The notes below the pieces were generated by a model that saw only the letters and a program-made list of their open reading frames with translations, had not been told where the DNA came from and searched no databases. Both the position numbers and the translations under genes were made by a program. A stretch of DNA of 64,000 bases, from NCBI RefSeq assembly GCF_947500255.1, contig NZ_CANMRL010000003.1, positions 434,001 to 498,000 of the forward strand. The letters are read 5' to 3'. This DNA is from an uncultured Psychroserpens sp. (lineage in GTDB: Bacteria > Bacteroidota > Bacteroidia > Flavobacteriales > Flavobacteriaceae). How positions within the stretch are numbered: position 1 is the first letter of the stretch; each line of letters begins with the position of its first letter. Below, in pieces: positions 24,195 through 32,695 of the stretch.

Positions 24195-24237
24195 CTAAAT
24201 TACTAAGCTTTGTTCAAAAAAATTATGACATTTATCA
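24195..24237 (-). promoter_or_regulatory. TGA-N6-TCA promoter for the minus-strand usp gene
   Basis: The operator at 24226-24237 reads TGATAAATGTCA on the minus strand, with TAATTTAG at 24202-24195 and 35-nt spacing. The leader to ATG 24172 is ~18 nt. The plus strand has no -10-like element at 35 nt. This is the last such site I see in the window. Confidence 0.68.
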
Positions 24238-24358
24238 TCTCATACTTAATCTAGAGAAAAGAAAAACTTCAAAAAAATATTAGCAAGAAATGATAAAGCA
24301 TTGTATTTTCGGCACAATATATGTTAATACAAACGTTATTAACACTAAACATATCACA

Positions 24359-25138
24359 ATGAAATTATTGTTATCTACATTAGTTGTCTTGAGCTCATTT
24401 TTCTCATTAGCTCAGAATAAAACTATTGCTGCTGGTGAAAAACTCACCTATAGTGCTTCTTATAACATGAAAGGTCTCCTTAACGAGTTAGCCGAAGTGA
24501 CCATGCAAACCAGTGAAGTGAAAACATCAAAATCAACATTATTGAAATTGAAATGTACTGCAGTAACCTACAGTAAATGGGATAGTTTTTTCAAAATACG
24601 TGATTTGTACGAAAGCTATGTGAATCCAAAAACATTAACGCCTTATTTGTACAATAGAGATATCTATGAAGGTGGTTATAAAAAATTCATGAAATATAAA
24701 TTCAACCATAAAACCAAAACAGTTGCAAGTTTAAAGCGCAAAACTAGACGTGATGGTACAGAATGGGAAGAGAAAAAAACAGTAAAAATAGGAAGTTCAA
24801 CTCGCGATTTAGTGACCACACTATATCACATTAGAAACCTAGATATTCATAAAGCTAGTATTGGTGATAGTCAAAACTTTAAAGTCTTATTTGATAATAA
24901 AGAATCAATAGTGACTATAAAATATTTAAGCAAGGAAACCATAAACACTGCTATTGGTAAAAAAGAATGCTATAAACTATCTATCGCAATAAATAACAGC
25001 GATGTTCTAAAAGGGAGTAATAATAATGTATTGTGGCTAACAGCTGATGCCAATAAAGTTCCAGTATATGCCAAATTTAAAATTGCTGTTGGTAGTGGAG
25101 AATTAAAGATAAAATCGGCTGTCGGACTAAAACATTAA
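24359..25138 (+). CDS. DUF3108 domain periplasmic protein
   Basis: 259 residues from ATG 24359, which gives a good signal peptide (MKLLLSTLVVLSSFFSLAQ); an in-frame ATG at 24290 adds 23 residues with no signal character. The mature part is a DUF3108 beta-barrel-like domain (GEKLTYSASYNMKGLL, DLYESYVNPKTLTPYLYNRDIYEGGY, WLTADANKVPVYAKFKIAVGSGELKI). Function is unknown; these are envelope proteins. Followed after 4 nt by a small membrane-protein gene. Confidence 0.8.
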   Translation: MKLLLSTLVVLSSFFSLAQNKTIAAGEKLTYSASYNMKGLLNELAEVTMQTSEVKTSKSTLLKLKCTAVTYSKWDSFFKIRDLYESYVNPKTLTPYLYNRDIYEGGYKKFMKYKFNHKTKTVASLKRKTRRDGTEWEEKKTVKIGSSTRDLVTTLYHIRNLDIHKASIGDSQNFKVLFDNKESIVTIKYLSKETINTAIGKKECYKLSIAINNSDVLKGSNNNVLWLTADANKVPVYAKFKIAVGSGELKIKSAVGLKH

Positions 25139-25142
25139 TACT

Positions 25143-25484
25143 ATGAAAAAGTTGTTTTTAATTTTAGGATTTATAGCAGCAATCTTAGCTGTAATCTTAG
25201 CCGTAACGCCTTTATCAAAACTTGCCTATATCCCGTCTGTTGCTGCCTTAATTTTTGGAGTGCTAAGTTTAATAACCTCTAAAGATAACAAACAGTACAA
25301 ACGCTCTATTCAGCTCATTTTTTTAATGACAATTATTGCGCTAACACTTACAACTTATAAGGCATTATTTACAGAAGCTGAAGTCGGTAACACAGAACAA
25401 TTAGAAGAAAAAGAAGATCAACTCGAACAAGAATCTTTAGATGAACTTGACAATATAGAATTAGAGGAGCTCGACAGTGAATAA
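25143..25484 (+). CDS. Small membrane protein with acidic tail
   Basis: 113 residues: three hydrophobic segments (about 4-22, 27-42, 57-72) followed by a strongly acidic C-terminus (EKEDQLEQESLDELDNIELEELDSE). Cotranscribed with the DUF3108 gene 4 nt upstream. No family is recognised. Confidence 0.7.
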   Translation: MKKLFLILGFIAAILAVILAVTPLSKLAYIPSVAALIFGVLSLITSKDNKQYKRSIQLIFLMTIIALTLTTYKALFTEAEVGNTEQLEEKEDQLEQESLDELDNIELEELDSE

Positions 25485-25493
25485 ATTAAAATG

Positions 25494-25523
25494 AGGTAAT
25501 ACTTCGGTATTACCTTTTTTTTT
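25494..25523 (+). terminator. Intrinsic terminator with UUCG tetraloop
   Basis: AGGTAATAC (25494-25502), TTCG, GTATTACCT (25507-25515), then a run of nine T. A textbook terminator for the DUF3108 operon. Confidence 0.92.
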
Positions 25524-25564
25524 ATTTTATTTGAATCATAATCAGCCACTTATTTAATCCGAAA

Positions 25565-26602
25565 ATGAAAGTTAAACTTGTTGCTTTATCCCTCACCCTT
25601 GTTGGGTCTTGTGCAACACTTAGACATACCGAAAAAATAGAACAACTCAAAGAAAGCATCTATTTTGAAGATACCCAAACGGTTCAATCTTACCTCAATA
25701 CAATTACCGAAGACGAATTAAAGACGCACGTTTATGCGTTTTCTTCAGATGATTTTAAAGGCAGAAGAGCCGGAGAACCAGGACACCATAAAGCCTCAAA
25801 ATTTATTAAGGATTATTATATCAACGAAAACATAAAATCGCCTTTAGGCTCAAAATATTACCAACAAATTCCTCAATCTTATTTTTCTGAAGGCATCAAA
25901 GATTCTCAAAATGTCATCGCCTATATTGAAGGTAGCGAGTTTCCAGATGAAGTGATTATTATATCTGCGCATTCAGATCATGAAGGTTATAACGATACCG
26001 AAATCTTTAATGGCGCCGACGATAATGGCTCAGGAACAGCAGCTGTTATGGAAATGGCTCAAGCGTTCAAAAAAGCTGCTAATGAAGGTAATAGACCTAA
26101 ACGTAGCGTTGTATTTTTGCACCTTACTGGTGAAGAGGTAGGACTTACCGGATCAAGATATTACACGCAATATCCTGTGTTTTCAATGGCAAATACTGTG
26201 GCTAATCTCAACATAGATATGATAGGTCGTGTCGATGATTCTCACATAGACAATGAAAATTACTTATACCTTATCGGAGCAGATCGTTTAAGTACCGAAT
26301 TACACTATATTTCAGAAGAAGCTAATAACGAATTTACCAATCTCGAATTGGATTATAGACTCAATAGTGATAATGATCCTAATCGCTATTACTATAGATC
26401 AGATCATTATAATTTTGCACAAAAAGGCGTTCCTGTTATTTTTTATTTTAATGGTGAACATGAAGACTATCATGAACCTACAGATACGCCCGAGAAAATC
26501 AATTATGCGCTTCTTGCAAAACGCACAAAGTTAATCTTTGCAACAGCTTGGTACTTAGCAAATTCAGAAAATAGAATCATCGTAGACAAAGAGGTATATT
26601 AA
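25565..26602 (+). CDS. M28 family zinc metallopeptidase, lipoprotein
   Basis: 345 residues. The N-terminus MKVKLVALSLTLVGSCATL has a lipobox (VGSC), so it is membrane-anchored and extracytoplasmic. The M28 aminopeptidase zinc sites are visible: ISAHSDHEGY, NGADDNGSGTAAVMEMA, HLTGEEVGLTGSRYY, NIDMIGR and YYRSDHYNFAQKGVPVIFYFNGEHEDYHEPTDT. It lacks the PA insert of its downstream paralog. The tandem arrangement with the next gene suggests duplication. Confidence 0.9.
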   Translation: MKVKLVALSLTLVGSCATLRHTEKIEQLKESIYFEDTQTVQSYLNTITEDELKTHVYAFSSDDFKGRRAGEPGHHKASKFIKDYYINENIKSPLGSKYYQQIPQSYFSEGIKDSQNVIAYIEGSEFPDEVIIISAHSDHEGYNDTEIFNGADDNGSGTAAVMEMAQAFKKAANEGNRPKRSVVFLHLTGEEVGLTGSRYYTQYPVFSMANTVANLNIDMIGRVDDSHIDNENYLYLIGADRLSTELHYISEEANNEFTNLELDYRLNSDNDPNRYYYRSDHYNFAQKGVPVIFYFNGEHEDYHEPTDTPEKINYALLAKRTKLIFATAWYLANSENRIIVDKEVY

Positions 26603-26697
26603 GCTGTTAAATTTTGCTTAAAGACTAACTGCTCATATCAAAAGTCACCTAGAATTTTCGTAATATTAGCCTTGCAAAACTAAGTAACACTTAAATA

Positions 26698-28281
26698 ATG
26701 AAGACTACATTCAAAATTTTAGCTGCTACCTTACTCATGGTAAGTTGTGGTAGTTCAAATCAAAACACAAAAAAACAAGCCGAAAACAAACCTCCTGCAG
26801 ACCCAACAGAATATGGAAACACCATCACTTCAGATGAGTTAAAGGAAATGCTCTACACTTATGCTTCAGACGAATTTGAAGGCCGTGAAACTGGAGAGCC
26901 AGGACAAAAAAAAGCTGTAAATTATCTTAAAGAACAATATATGAAAATGGGTATCCCTTCTCCTCTACCTGGAGATGACTATTTTCAAGAAGTACCACTT
27001 CAAAAGCAAAAATCTCCTGAAGCTATGCTAAAGGTTAAAGGAACCAGTTTTGAGCAATTTACAGATTTTCTTGTTTTAGGATCTGTCGAAACAGAAACCA
27101 TGGATATGTCTAATATCGTGTATGTTGGTTATGGTATCGATACCGAGAATTACTCAAATTATTCAGGATTGGATGTAAAAGGTAAAATTGTATTAGCTAA
27201 ATCTGGTGAACCTAAAAATGAAGATGGAACTTACGTTACCACAGGAACCTCAGAAGAAACTAAATGGAGTTCTGGTAGAGGATCGCTGTCTTCAAAAAGA
27301 GATGCTGCCAAAGAAAATGGCGCCAAAGCTTTATTCTACTTAGAACCTGCGCTTTTCGAAAGATATGCTAATTATTATCGTGCAGTGGCCGAGTCTGGTC
27401 AAGCTGGTAGAATTTCATTAAAATCTAATGACCCTTCTACTCTATTTATGATGATTAACGAAGACCTTGCTAAAGCGTTATTTGCAAATATTAACGATGA
27501 TGATCAACCAAAAAACATAGCATCATCTGTGACCCTTGATATTAAAAGTCAATCTGAGCAAGTCGAATCTGAAAATGTTGTTGCCTTTATTAGAGGAACA
27601 GAAAAACCAGATGAGATCCTAGTAATTTCAGCACATTTAGATCATGAAGGTGTTAAAGACGGTAAAGTCTACAATGGAGCCGATGATGACGGTTCTGGAA
27701 CAGTAGCTATTTTAGAAATCGCCGAAGCCTTTAAAACTGCAGCAGATAATGGCGATGGCCCAAAACGTTCTATCCTTTTTCTACATGTTACTGGAGAGGA
27801 AAAAGGACTGTTAGGTTCTAGACATTATTCAGATAACGACCCAATTTTTCCTTTAAAAAATACAGTAGCCGATTTAAATATTGACATGATTGGTCGTACA
27901 GATCCTAAGCGTACTGGTGGAGATAGAAACTATATTTATCTTATTGGTAGTGACAAATTAAGTACCGAATTGCATGAGCTTTCAGAAGAGGTTAATACCA
28001 AGTATACAAATATTGAATTGGATTATAAGTACAACGATGAGAATGATCCAAACCGTTTTTACTACAGAAGTGACCACTATAACTTTGCAAAGAATAATAT
28101 TCCTGTGATTTTCTATTTCAATGGAACACATGATGATTATCACCAACCAACAGATACACCAGACAAAATCGAATACGATTTGCTAGAGAATAGAACACGT
28201 TTAGTGTTTTATACGGCTTGGGAAGTTGCTAATCGTGATGCAAGACTTATAGTTGATAAAGCAGAAACAGAAAGCGAGTAA
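26698..28281 (+). CDS. M28 family zinc metallopeptidase with PA domain, lipoprotein
   Basis: 527 residues. Lipoprotein signal (ILAATLLMVSCGSS). A PA-type insert at about 110-290 (IVYVGYGIDTENYSNYSGLDVKGKIVLAKSGEP) precedes the catalytic domain, which has ISAHLDHEGV, NGADDDGSGTVAILEIA, HVTGEEKGLLGSRHYS, NIDMIGR and YYRSDHYNFAKNNIPVIFYFNGTHDDYHQPTDT. All metal ligands are present. Extracellular or periplasmic exopeptidase; close relative of the upstream gene. Terminator at 28372-28413. Confidence 0.92.
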   Translation: MKTTFKILAATLLMVSCGSSNQNTKKQAENKPPADPTEYGNTITSDELKEMLYTYASDEFEGRETGEPGQKKAVNYLKEQYMKMGIPSPLPGDDYFQEVPLQKQKSPEAMLKVKGTSFEQFTDFLVLGSVETETMDMSNIVYVGYGIDTENYSNYSGLDVKGKIVLAKSGEPKNEDGTYVTTGTSEETKWSSGRGSLSSKRDAAKENGAKALFYLEPALFERYANYYRAVAESGQAGRISLKSNDPSTLFMMINEDLAKALFANINDDDQPKNIASSVTLDIKSQSEQVESENVVAFIRGTEKPDEILVISAHLDHEGVKDGKVYNGADDDGSGTVAILEIAEAFKTAADNGDGPKRSILFLHVTGEEKGLLGSRHYSDNDPIFPLKNTVADLNIDMIGRTDPKRTGGDRNYIYLIGSDKLSTELHELSEEVNTKYTNIELDYKYNDENDPNRFYYRSDHYNFAKNNIPVIFYFNGTHDDYHQPTDTPDKIEYDLLENRTRLVFYTAWEVANRDARLIVDKAETESE

Positions 28282-28289
28282 TATAATTT

Positions 28290-28366
28290 GGGCGTTACCC
28301 TAAAGGGTCGCGCTATCCGCTATATCTTTTTGTATACAAAAAGGATGTCGCTACTATCGCTAACGC
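28290..28366 (+). repeat. Flavobacterial intergenic repeat (GGGCGTT...CTAACGC type)
   Basis: Starts GGGCGTTACCC, includes AGGGTCGCGCTATCCGC, a central inverted repeat (ATCTTTTTGTATACAAAAAGGAT, with TATA at its core) and ends CGCTAACGC. From memory of Flavobacteriia genomes this arrangement recurs between genes; only this copy is in the window. Confidence 0.5.
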
Positions 28367-28371
28367 ATAAT

Positions 28372-28413
28372 AAAGGCTCAAGGGAAATTTTTAATTATCT
28401 TGAGCCTTTCTTT
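28372..28413 (+). terminator. Intrinsic terminator
   Basis: AAAGGCTCAAG (28372-28382) pairs with CTTGAGCCTTT (28399-28409) around a 16-nt A/T-rich loop, followed by CTTT. Ends the M28 transcript. Confidence 0.82.
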
Positions 28414-28429
28414 ATATAACCAATATAGC

Positions 28430-29566
28430 ATGAGTGAAACTAAACGATTAAAGATTGGCGAAGGAAAAATTAGTGGTTACCTCTCTATTTTTCTAGCTAT
28501 TGTATCTCTAGGATTTGTCATCTGCGCCTATTTTCCAGATGTATTCACAACTAAAGATTTTAGAGATATCTATAATCCGCAAATCGTAAAATGGTCCATT
28601 CTTGCAGTATTAATCTTGTCTTTTATTTTCGCATTTACAAGTCTTATTTTGAGTAAAAAAAAGCGTTATGGTTTTATATCTACTATCATCATTGCAGCTA
28701 CCATTCTATTAGGCTCAGCTTTGCCTGAAGGTACTGGTATTCAAGATAAAGCGTTTACTATTGGCTTAGATTGGTTACTTATAGATGTTTTGGTATCTGC
28801 TATCGTGTTTATTCCAATAGAACTCTTTTTACCTAAACGTTCTAATCAATCTAAATTTCATAGCGAATGGCGCACAGATTTGGTCTACTTTATTGTGAGT
28901 CATTTATTTATACAAATGATAGGCGTAATCGTACAATTTCCTGCTATGACTATGTTTAAGAATATTGGTTTAGAAGGGTTTCAAAATACAATCCAATCCA
29001 TCCCATTTTTACCGCAATTATTTGTAGCACTATTAGTATCAGATCTATTTCAATATACAGCGCACTATGTGTTTCATAAAGTTCCATATCTATGGCGTTT
29101 TCATGCCGTACATCACTCTACAAAAAACCTCGACTGGCTCGCTGGTTCACGAACACACTTTTTCGATTTGGTAGTCGTTAGAGCAATGTCATTCATACCA
29201 ATATATGTTTGTGGTTTTGATAGCTCTGTTTTTTTTACCTATATCGTAATTGTATCCTTTCAAGCTGTTCTAGCACATGCCAACACACGAATTAATTTTG
29301 GGTTCTTAAAATATGTATTTGTCACACCACAATACCATCATTGGCATCATTCCGATGACCCAAAAGCATATGATAAAAACTTTGCGATTCATTTCCCGTT
29401 TATAGACATGATTTTTGGCACTTATTATCCTATGGGCAACGATTGGCCAGAAGGCACAGGGTTAGGAGATGTAAAATATCCTAAAGGTTTTGCAAGGCAA
29501 TTTGTCTATCCTTTTGTAAAAAATCCGCAAGAGCATCACAACTTAAAAGATCCAAGTGAACGCTAA
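28430..29566 (+). CDS. Sterol desaturase/fatty-acid hydroxylase family protein
   Basis: 378 residues from ATG 28430 (MSETKRLKIG); an in-frame ATG 30 nt upstream lies inside the preceding terminator and is rejected. N-terminal helices at about 13-30, 50-68 and 74-90, then the FA-hydroxylase domain with the diiron histidine boxes HYVFHKVPYLWRFHAVHHS (HxxxH and HxxHH types), an internal His in AHANTR, and QYHHWHHSDD. Integral membrane oxygenase; lipid or sterol-like substrate unknown. Confidence 0.88.
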   Translation: MSETKRLKIGEGKISGYLSIFLAIVSLGFVICAYFPDVFTTKDFRDIYNPQIVKWSILAVLILSFIFAFTSLILSKKKRYGFISTIIIAATILLGSALPEGTGIQDKAFTIGLDWLLIDVLVSAIVFIPIELFLPKRSNQSKFHSEWRTDLVYFIVSHLFIQMIGVIVQFPAMTMFKNIGLEGFQNTIQSIPFLPQLFVALLVSDLFQYTAHYVFHKVPYLWRFHAVHHSTKNLDWLAGSRTHFFDLVVVRAMSFIPIYVCGFDSSVFFTYIVIVSFQAVLAHANTRINFGFLKYVFVTPQYHHWHHSDDPKAYDKNFAIHFPFIDMIFGTYYPMGNDWPEGTGLGDVKYPKGFARQFVYPFVKNPQEHHNLKDPSER

Positions 29567-29622
29567 TACACATTCAACTCATCTAAAACTACAATAGATT
29601 GATAATTATTTTAAAAAAAATC

Positions 29623-29653
29623 TTTGTAGTAAAACTGAAATAAAGTACATTTG
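29623..29653 (+). promoter_or_regulatory. Promoter of tRNA-His
   Basis: A TTTG -33 element (29623-29626) and a perfect TACATTTG -7 element (29646-29653) are separated by 19 nt, the standard Bacteroidota layout, about 29 nt before the tRNA. Confidence 0.7.
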
Positions 29654-29681
29654 CAAACGCATTACAAAATGCACAACACAT

Positions 29682-29756
29682 GGTGGTTGTAGCTCAGTTG
29701 GTTAGAGCATTGGTTTGTGGTACCAAGGGTCGTGGGTTCGAATCCCATCTTCCACC
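29682..29756 (+). tRNA. tRNA-His (anticodon GTG)
   Basis: Cloverleaf: acceptor GTGGTTG (29683-29689) with encoded G-1 at 29682 and C73 at 29756; D-arm GCTC/GAGC; anticodon arm TTGGT-TTGTGGT-ACCAA with anticodon GTG; T-arm GTGGG-TTCGAAT-CCCAT. The 3' acceptor strand CTTCCAC leaves two adjacent T-T mismatches (5:68 and 6:67). CCA is not encoded. Confidence 0.93.
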
Positions 29757-29763
29757 CAAAAAT

Positions 29764-29797
29764 AAAAGTCTTTAGAATATTCTAAAGACTTTTTTTG
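29764..29797. terminator. Bidirectional intrinsic terminator
   Basis: A 30-bp perfect palindrome (29764-29793) centred on AGAATATTCT, with A's on the left and a T-run on the right. Serves tRNA-His and the converging bshB1. Confidence 0.88.
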
Positions 29798-29814
29798 TAC
29801 ACATATTTTAAGTT

Positions 29815-30531
29815 TTATTTTAGATCAAACAAGCTATCTACAGCCACATAACGCTCAACATTAAAACCTTCGGCGTATTCTGTTCCTATGAGTCGTCCTA
29901 AATCTCTAGCTCTATATTTAATACTATCGGTAAAGTTTTTACTCGAAATTGGTGTTTGTGGTTCGTCACTATTAGGATCGTAAAATTGTGTCTTATAAGC
30001 TAAAACAGATTCCATTTTTGTATCGATATGACTTGAAATATCTACGGCAAAATCTGGTTCTAAATTCTTCCATTGTATATAATGGTATACTTGTTTTGGT
30101 CGCCACTTTTCCTGAGGTACTCCATCTAAAGCTGTTTCAATCTTAATTAAGCCACTTAAAAAACAAGCATCGCTAACAAGTTTGCTGCCTTTACCATGAT
30201 CGATATGCCTATCATCAAAAGCATTACATAAAACAATATCTGGTTGGTATTTGCGCACCATTTTAATGATTTCTAATTGGTGTTTTTTATCATTAATAAA
30301 AAAGCCATCAGCAAAACTTAAATTCTCTCTAACGGTAACGCCTAATATTTTTGCAGCATCGCGCGCTTCTACATCTCTAGTTTCTGCTGTGCCACGTGTG
30401 CCAAGCTCTCCACGTGTTAAATCAATAATACCAACTTTTTTACCATTAGCTACTTCTTTTGCGACAGTTCCGCCACAACCTAATTCTACATCATCTGGAT
30501 GTGCACCAAATGCCAATATATCTAATTTCAT
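29815..30531 (-). CDS. bshB1: Bacillithiol biosynthesis deacetylase BshB1
   Basis: 238-residue zinc-dependent PIG-L/LmbE-type deacetylase that removes the acetyl group from GlcNAc-malate in bacillithiol synthesis. The zinc motif FGAHPDDVELGCGGT (8-22) and the downstream DDRHIDHGKGSKL (about 109-121) are intact. Length and the LTRGELGTRGTAETRDVEARDAAKILGV stretch match BshB1. It shows that the organism uses bacillithiol as its main thiol. Confidence 0.93.
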   Translation of the reverse strand: MKLDILAFGAHPDDVELGCGGTVAKEVANGKKVGIIDLTRGELGTRGTAETRDVEARDAAKILGVTVRENLSFADGFFINDKKHQLEIIKMVRKYQPDIVLCNAFDDRHIDHGKGSKLVSDACFLSGLIKIETALDGVPQEKWRPKQVYHYIQWKNLEPDFAVDISSHIDTKMESVLAYKTQFYDPNSDEPQTPISSKNFTDSIKYRARDLGRLIGTEYAEGFNVERYVAVDSLFDLK

Positions 30532-30574
30532 ATATTAAATTTAATTATCTGCAAATTACAAATTCCAACAGAAT

Positions 30575-31465
30575 TTATGAGTTCCAAGCCTGCTGTTCTT
30601 TATCTGATAAAAAAGTCCAAGCTACTACTCTACTTATTTTATTACCCAAAGACAAGTCCAATACCTCAATTTTTGTAGCACCTAATTTATGTAACGATGC
30701 TTTCATAGATTTGATATGTTCCTTTTTTGAGACTAAACTTGTGTACCAAAAACAATTGGTTTTTAGAAGAGAACTTTGATACAAGTAATTGTGCAAAAAT
30801 GCTTTCTCTCCACCTGGATACCATAACTCTTGAGCTGTACCACTAAAATTTCTAATGCTTTTATCTTCATGTTTTCCAAGCCCTTTTAGTTTACGTTGTG
30901 TGCTTTCTGTGGCTTCTGCTTCGTTCTTATAAAATGGAGGATTGCATAAGGTCGCTGTTATCTTTTCCGAAGTATCAATAACACCTTCCAATATGGATTG
31001 TTTATGCTCCTGAAATCGTAAGGTAATAGAATTATTCAGCTTATTTTTATCAATAATCCTTTGAGCGTTCTTTAATGCAGACTTATCAATTTCCGAAGCT
31101 ATAAAGCGCCATCCATATTCTGTATGTCCCAACAACGGATAAATACAAGTCGCTCCAGTTCCTATGTCTAATACAGTGATATTCTTTTCTAAGCCAGAAT
31201 CCAATAGTAGATCGTTCAGCAAATGAATATATTCTACACGTCCTGGGATTGGCGGACATAAATGTTCATCGGGAAATTCCCAATAGTCAACACCATAGTA
31301 TAACTTCAACAAAGCCATATTCAGTGCTTTAACAGCTTTGGGGTTAGCAAAATCAACCGTTTCATTTCCAAAGTTATTTTTAAAAACAAATGCCTCTAAC
31401 TCAGGTGAATTTGCCTTTAAAACCTCAAAATTGTAACCTTTAGAATGTTTGTTATGTTTATGCAA
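30575..31465 (-). CDS. rlmF: 23S rRNA (adenine-1618-N6)-methyltransferase RlmF
   Basis: 296 residues. Modifies A1618 of 23S rRNA. Family marks are the N-terminal HSKGYNFEVLKANSPEL, VDFANPKAVKALNMALLKLYYGV, SAM motif I VLDIGTGATCIYPLLG and the N6-methylase motif NPPFY. The start overlaps the end of the upstream PLP-enzyme gene by 8 nt, indicating cotranscription. Confidence 0.93.
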   Translation of the reverse strand: MHKHNKHSKGYNFEVLKANSPELEAFVFKNNFGNETVDFANPKAVKALNMALLKLYYGVDYWEFPDEHLCPPIPGRVEYIHLLNDLLLDSGLEKNITVLDIGTGATCIYPLLGHTEYGWRFIASEIDKSALKNAQRIIDKNKLNNSITLRFQEHKQSILEGVIDTSEKITATLCNPPFYKNEAEATESTQRKLKGLGKHEDKSIRNFSGTAQELWYPGGEKAFLHNYLYQSSLLKTNCFWYTSLVSKKEHIKSMKASLHKLGATKIEVLDLSLGNKISRVVAWTFLSDKEQQAWNS

Positions 31466-32624
31466 ACGATGCGATTTTAGTTTTAGCTATAGCTTGCTTG
31501 ATATCATTCTTTAGATCTTTAAAATTTTCAATCCCTACCGAGAAACGTATCAATTGGTTGCTAATACCAACAGCATCACGCTGTTCTTGTGTGAGCAAGG
31601 CATGTGAAGTTTCAGCAGGTAAAAGCATTGTACTCTCAACTCCTGCCAAACTCATTGAAGATTTAATCAAATGTAGTTGTTTCTGAAATGCCATAGCGTC
31701 TATTCCTTCAACCAATTCAAAGGATAGCATCGCTCCAAAATCATGCATTTGCGTTTTGGCCAATTGGTATTGTGGATGACTTTTTAAACCTGGATAATAC
31801 ACCGAAGCTATATCTTTATGTTTATCTAAAAAACGAGCTAACTTCTTGGCATTTTTCGTTTGTGCATTTACACGAAGTGCTAAAGTTTTCATACTGCGTT
31901 CTAACATCCAAACCGTCATATCACTTAAACTTCCTCCTAAATTTTTAGAGACATTCCAAATGCGATCTATATGTTCTTGGGTACTGGCAACTGCACCTGC
32001 AAGAATGTCACTATGACCTCCTAAATATTTTGTTGCAGAATGCATCACCACATCAATACCAAAGTCTAATGGGTTTTGATTCACCGGACTAGCAAATGTG
32101 TTATCAATTGTAGAAATAATACCTTTAGATCTCGCCAAATCAGCAACAGTTTTAATATCGGTAATCGTTAATAACGGATTAGACGGTGTTTCGATATGAA
32201 TCACTTTGGTATTTGACTGAATCGCAGCTTCAAAATCTGAAACCGCGTAACCATCTGTAAAGGTGTATTCGATTCCGTATTTATGAAATTCTTCGCGAAT
32301 AAAATTACTTGTTCCACCATACAAGGTGTTTTGTACCACAATATGATCTCCTTTTTGTAAAAAGGCTAAAAACATATGACTAATAGCTGCCATTCCACTT
32401 CCAAAAATCATGGCAGCTTCAGCATGCTCTAAAGCCGCTATTTTTTTCGATAAGTATTCTTGATTTGGTGTATTGAAATATCGTGGATACCGCTTTACAT
32501 CTACATTATCAAACTCATAAGACGTCGATAAGTACATTGGTGATATGGCACCTTTAAATTGCTCATCTTTAATTTCACCAACGTGTGTACAAATGGTATG
32601 TATACCTAGTTTCTTCTTTGACAT
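31458..32624 (-). CDS. Cys/Met metabolism PLP-dependent enzyme (trans-sulfuration family)
   Basis: 388 residues. The PLP-lysine motif SATKYLGGHSDILAG and the GSGMAAISH cofactor-phosphate loop place it with cystathionine gamma-synthase, cystathionine lyases and methionine gamma-lyase. The exact reaction cannot be read reliably; the C-terminus (GIENFKDLKNDIKQAI) is the usual family end. Cytosolic sulfur amino-acid metabolism. Confidence 0.88.
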   Translation of the reverse strand: MSKKKLGIHTICTHVGEIKDEQFKGAISPMYLSTSYEFDNVDVKRYPRYFNTPNQEYLSKKIAALEHAEAAMIFGSGMAAISHMFLAFLQKGDHIVVQNTLYGGTSNFIREEFHKYGIEYTFTDGYAVSDFEAAIQSNTKVIHIETPSNPLLTITDIKTVADLARSKGIISTIDNTFASPVNQNPLDFGIDVVMHSATKYLGGHSDILAGAVASTQEHIDRIWNVSKNLGGSLSDMTVWMLERSMKTLALRVNAQTKNAKKLARFLDKHKDIASVYYPGLKSHPQYQLAKTQMHDFGAMLSFELVEGIDAMAFQKQLHLIKSSMSLAGVESTMLLPAETSHALLTQEQRDAVGISNQLIRFSVGIENFKDLKNDIKQAIAKTKIASFA

Positions 32625-32695
32625 AAGCTTCTAATTTGTAAACTCTAAATTTACGAAAAGAACGTCAAAAAATTATTGATATACTATAGTTTTAA

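Noticed and set aside
25520-25565. TGAATCATAATCA upstream of the first M28 gene as a regulon site
   Set aside because: The gap between TGA and TCA is 7, not 6, and no TAnnTT element lies 35 nt downstream.
30251-30779. Plus-strand ORFs over bshB1/rlmF
   Set aside because: Antisense to well-identified genes.
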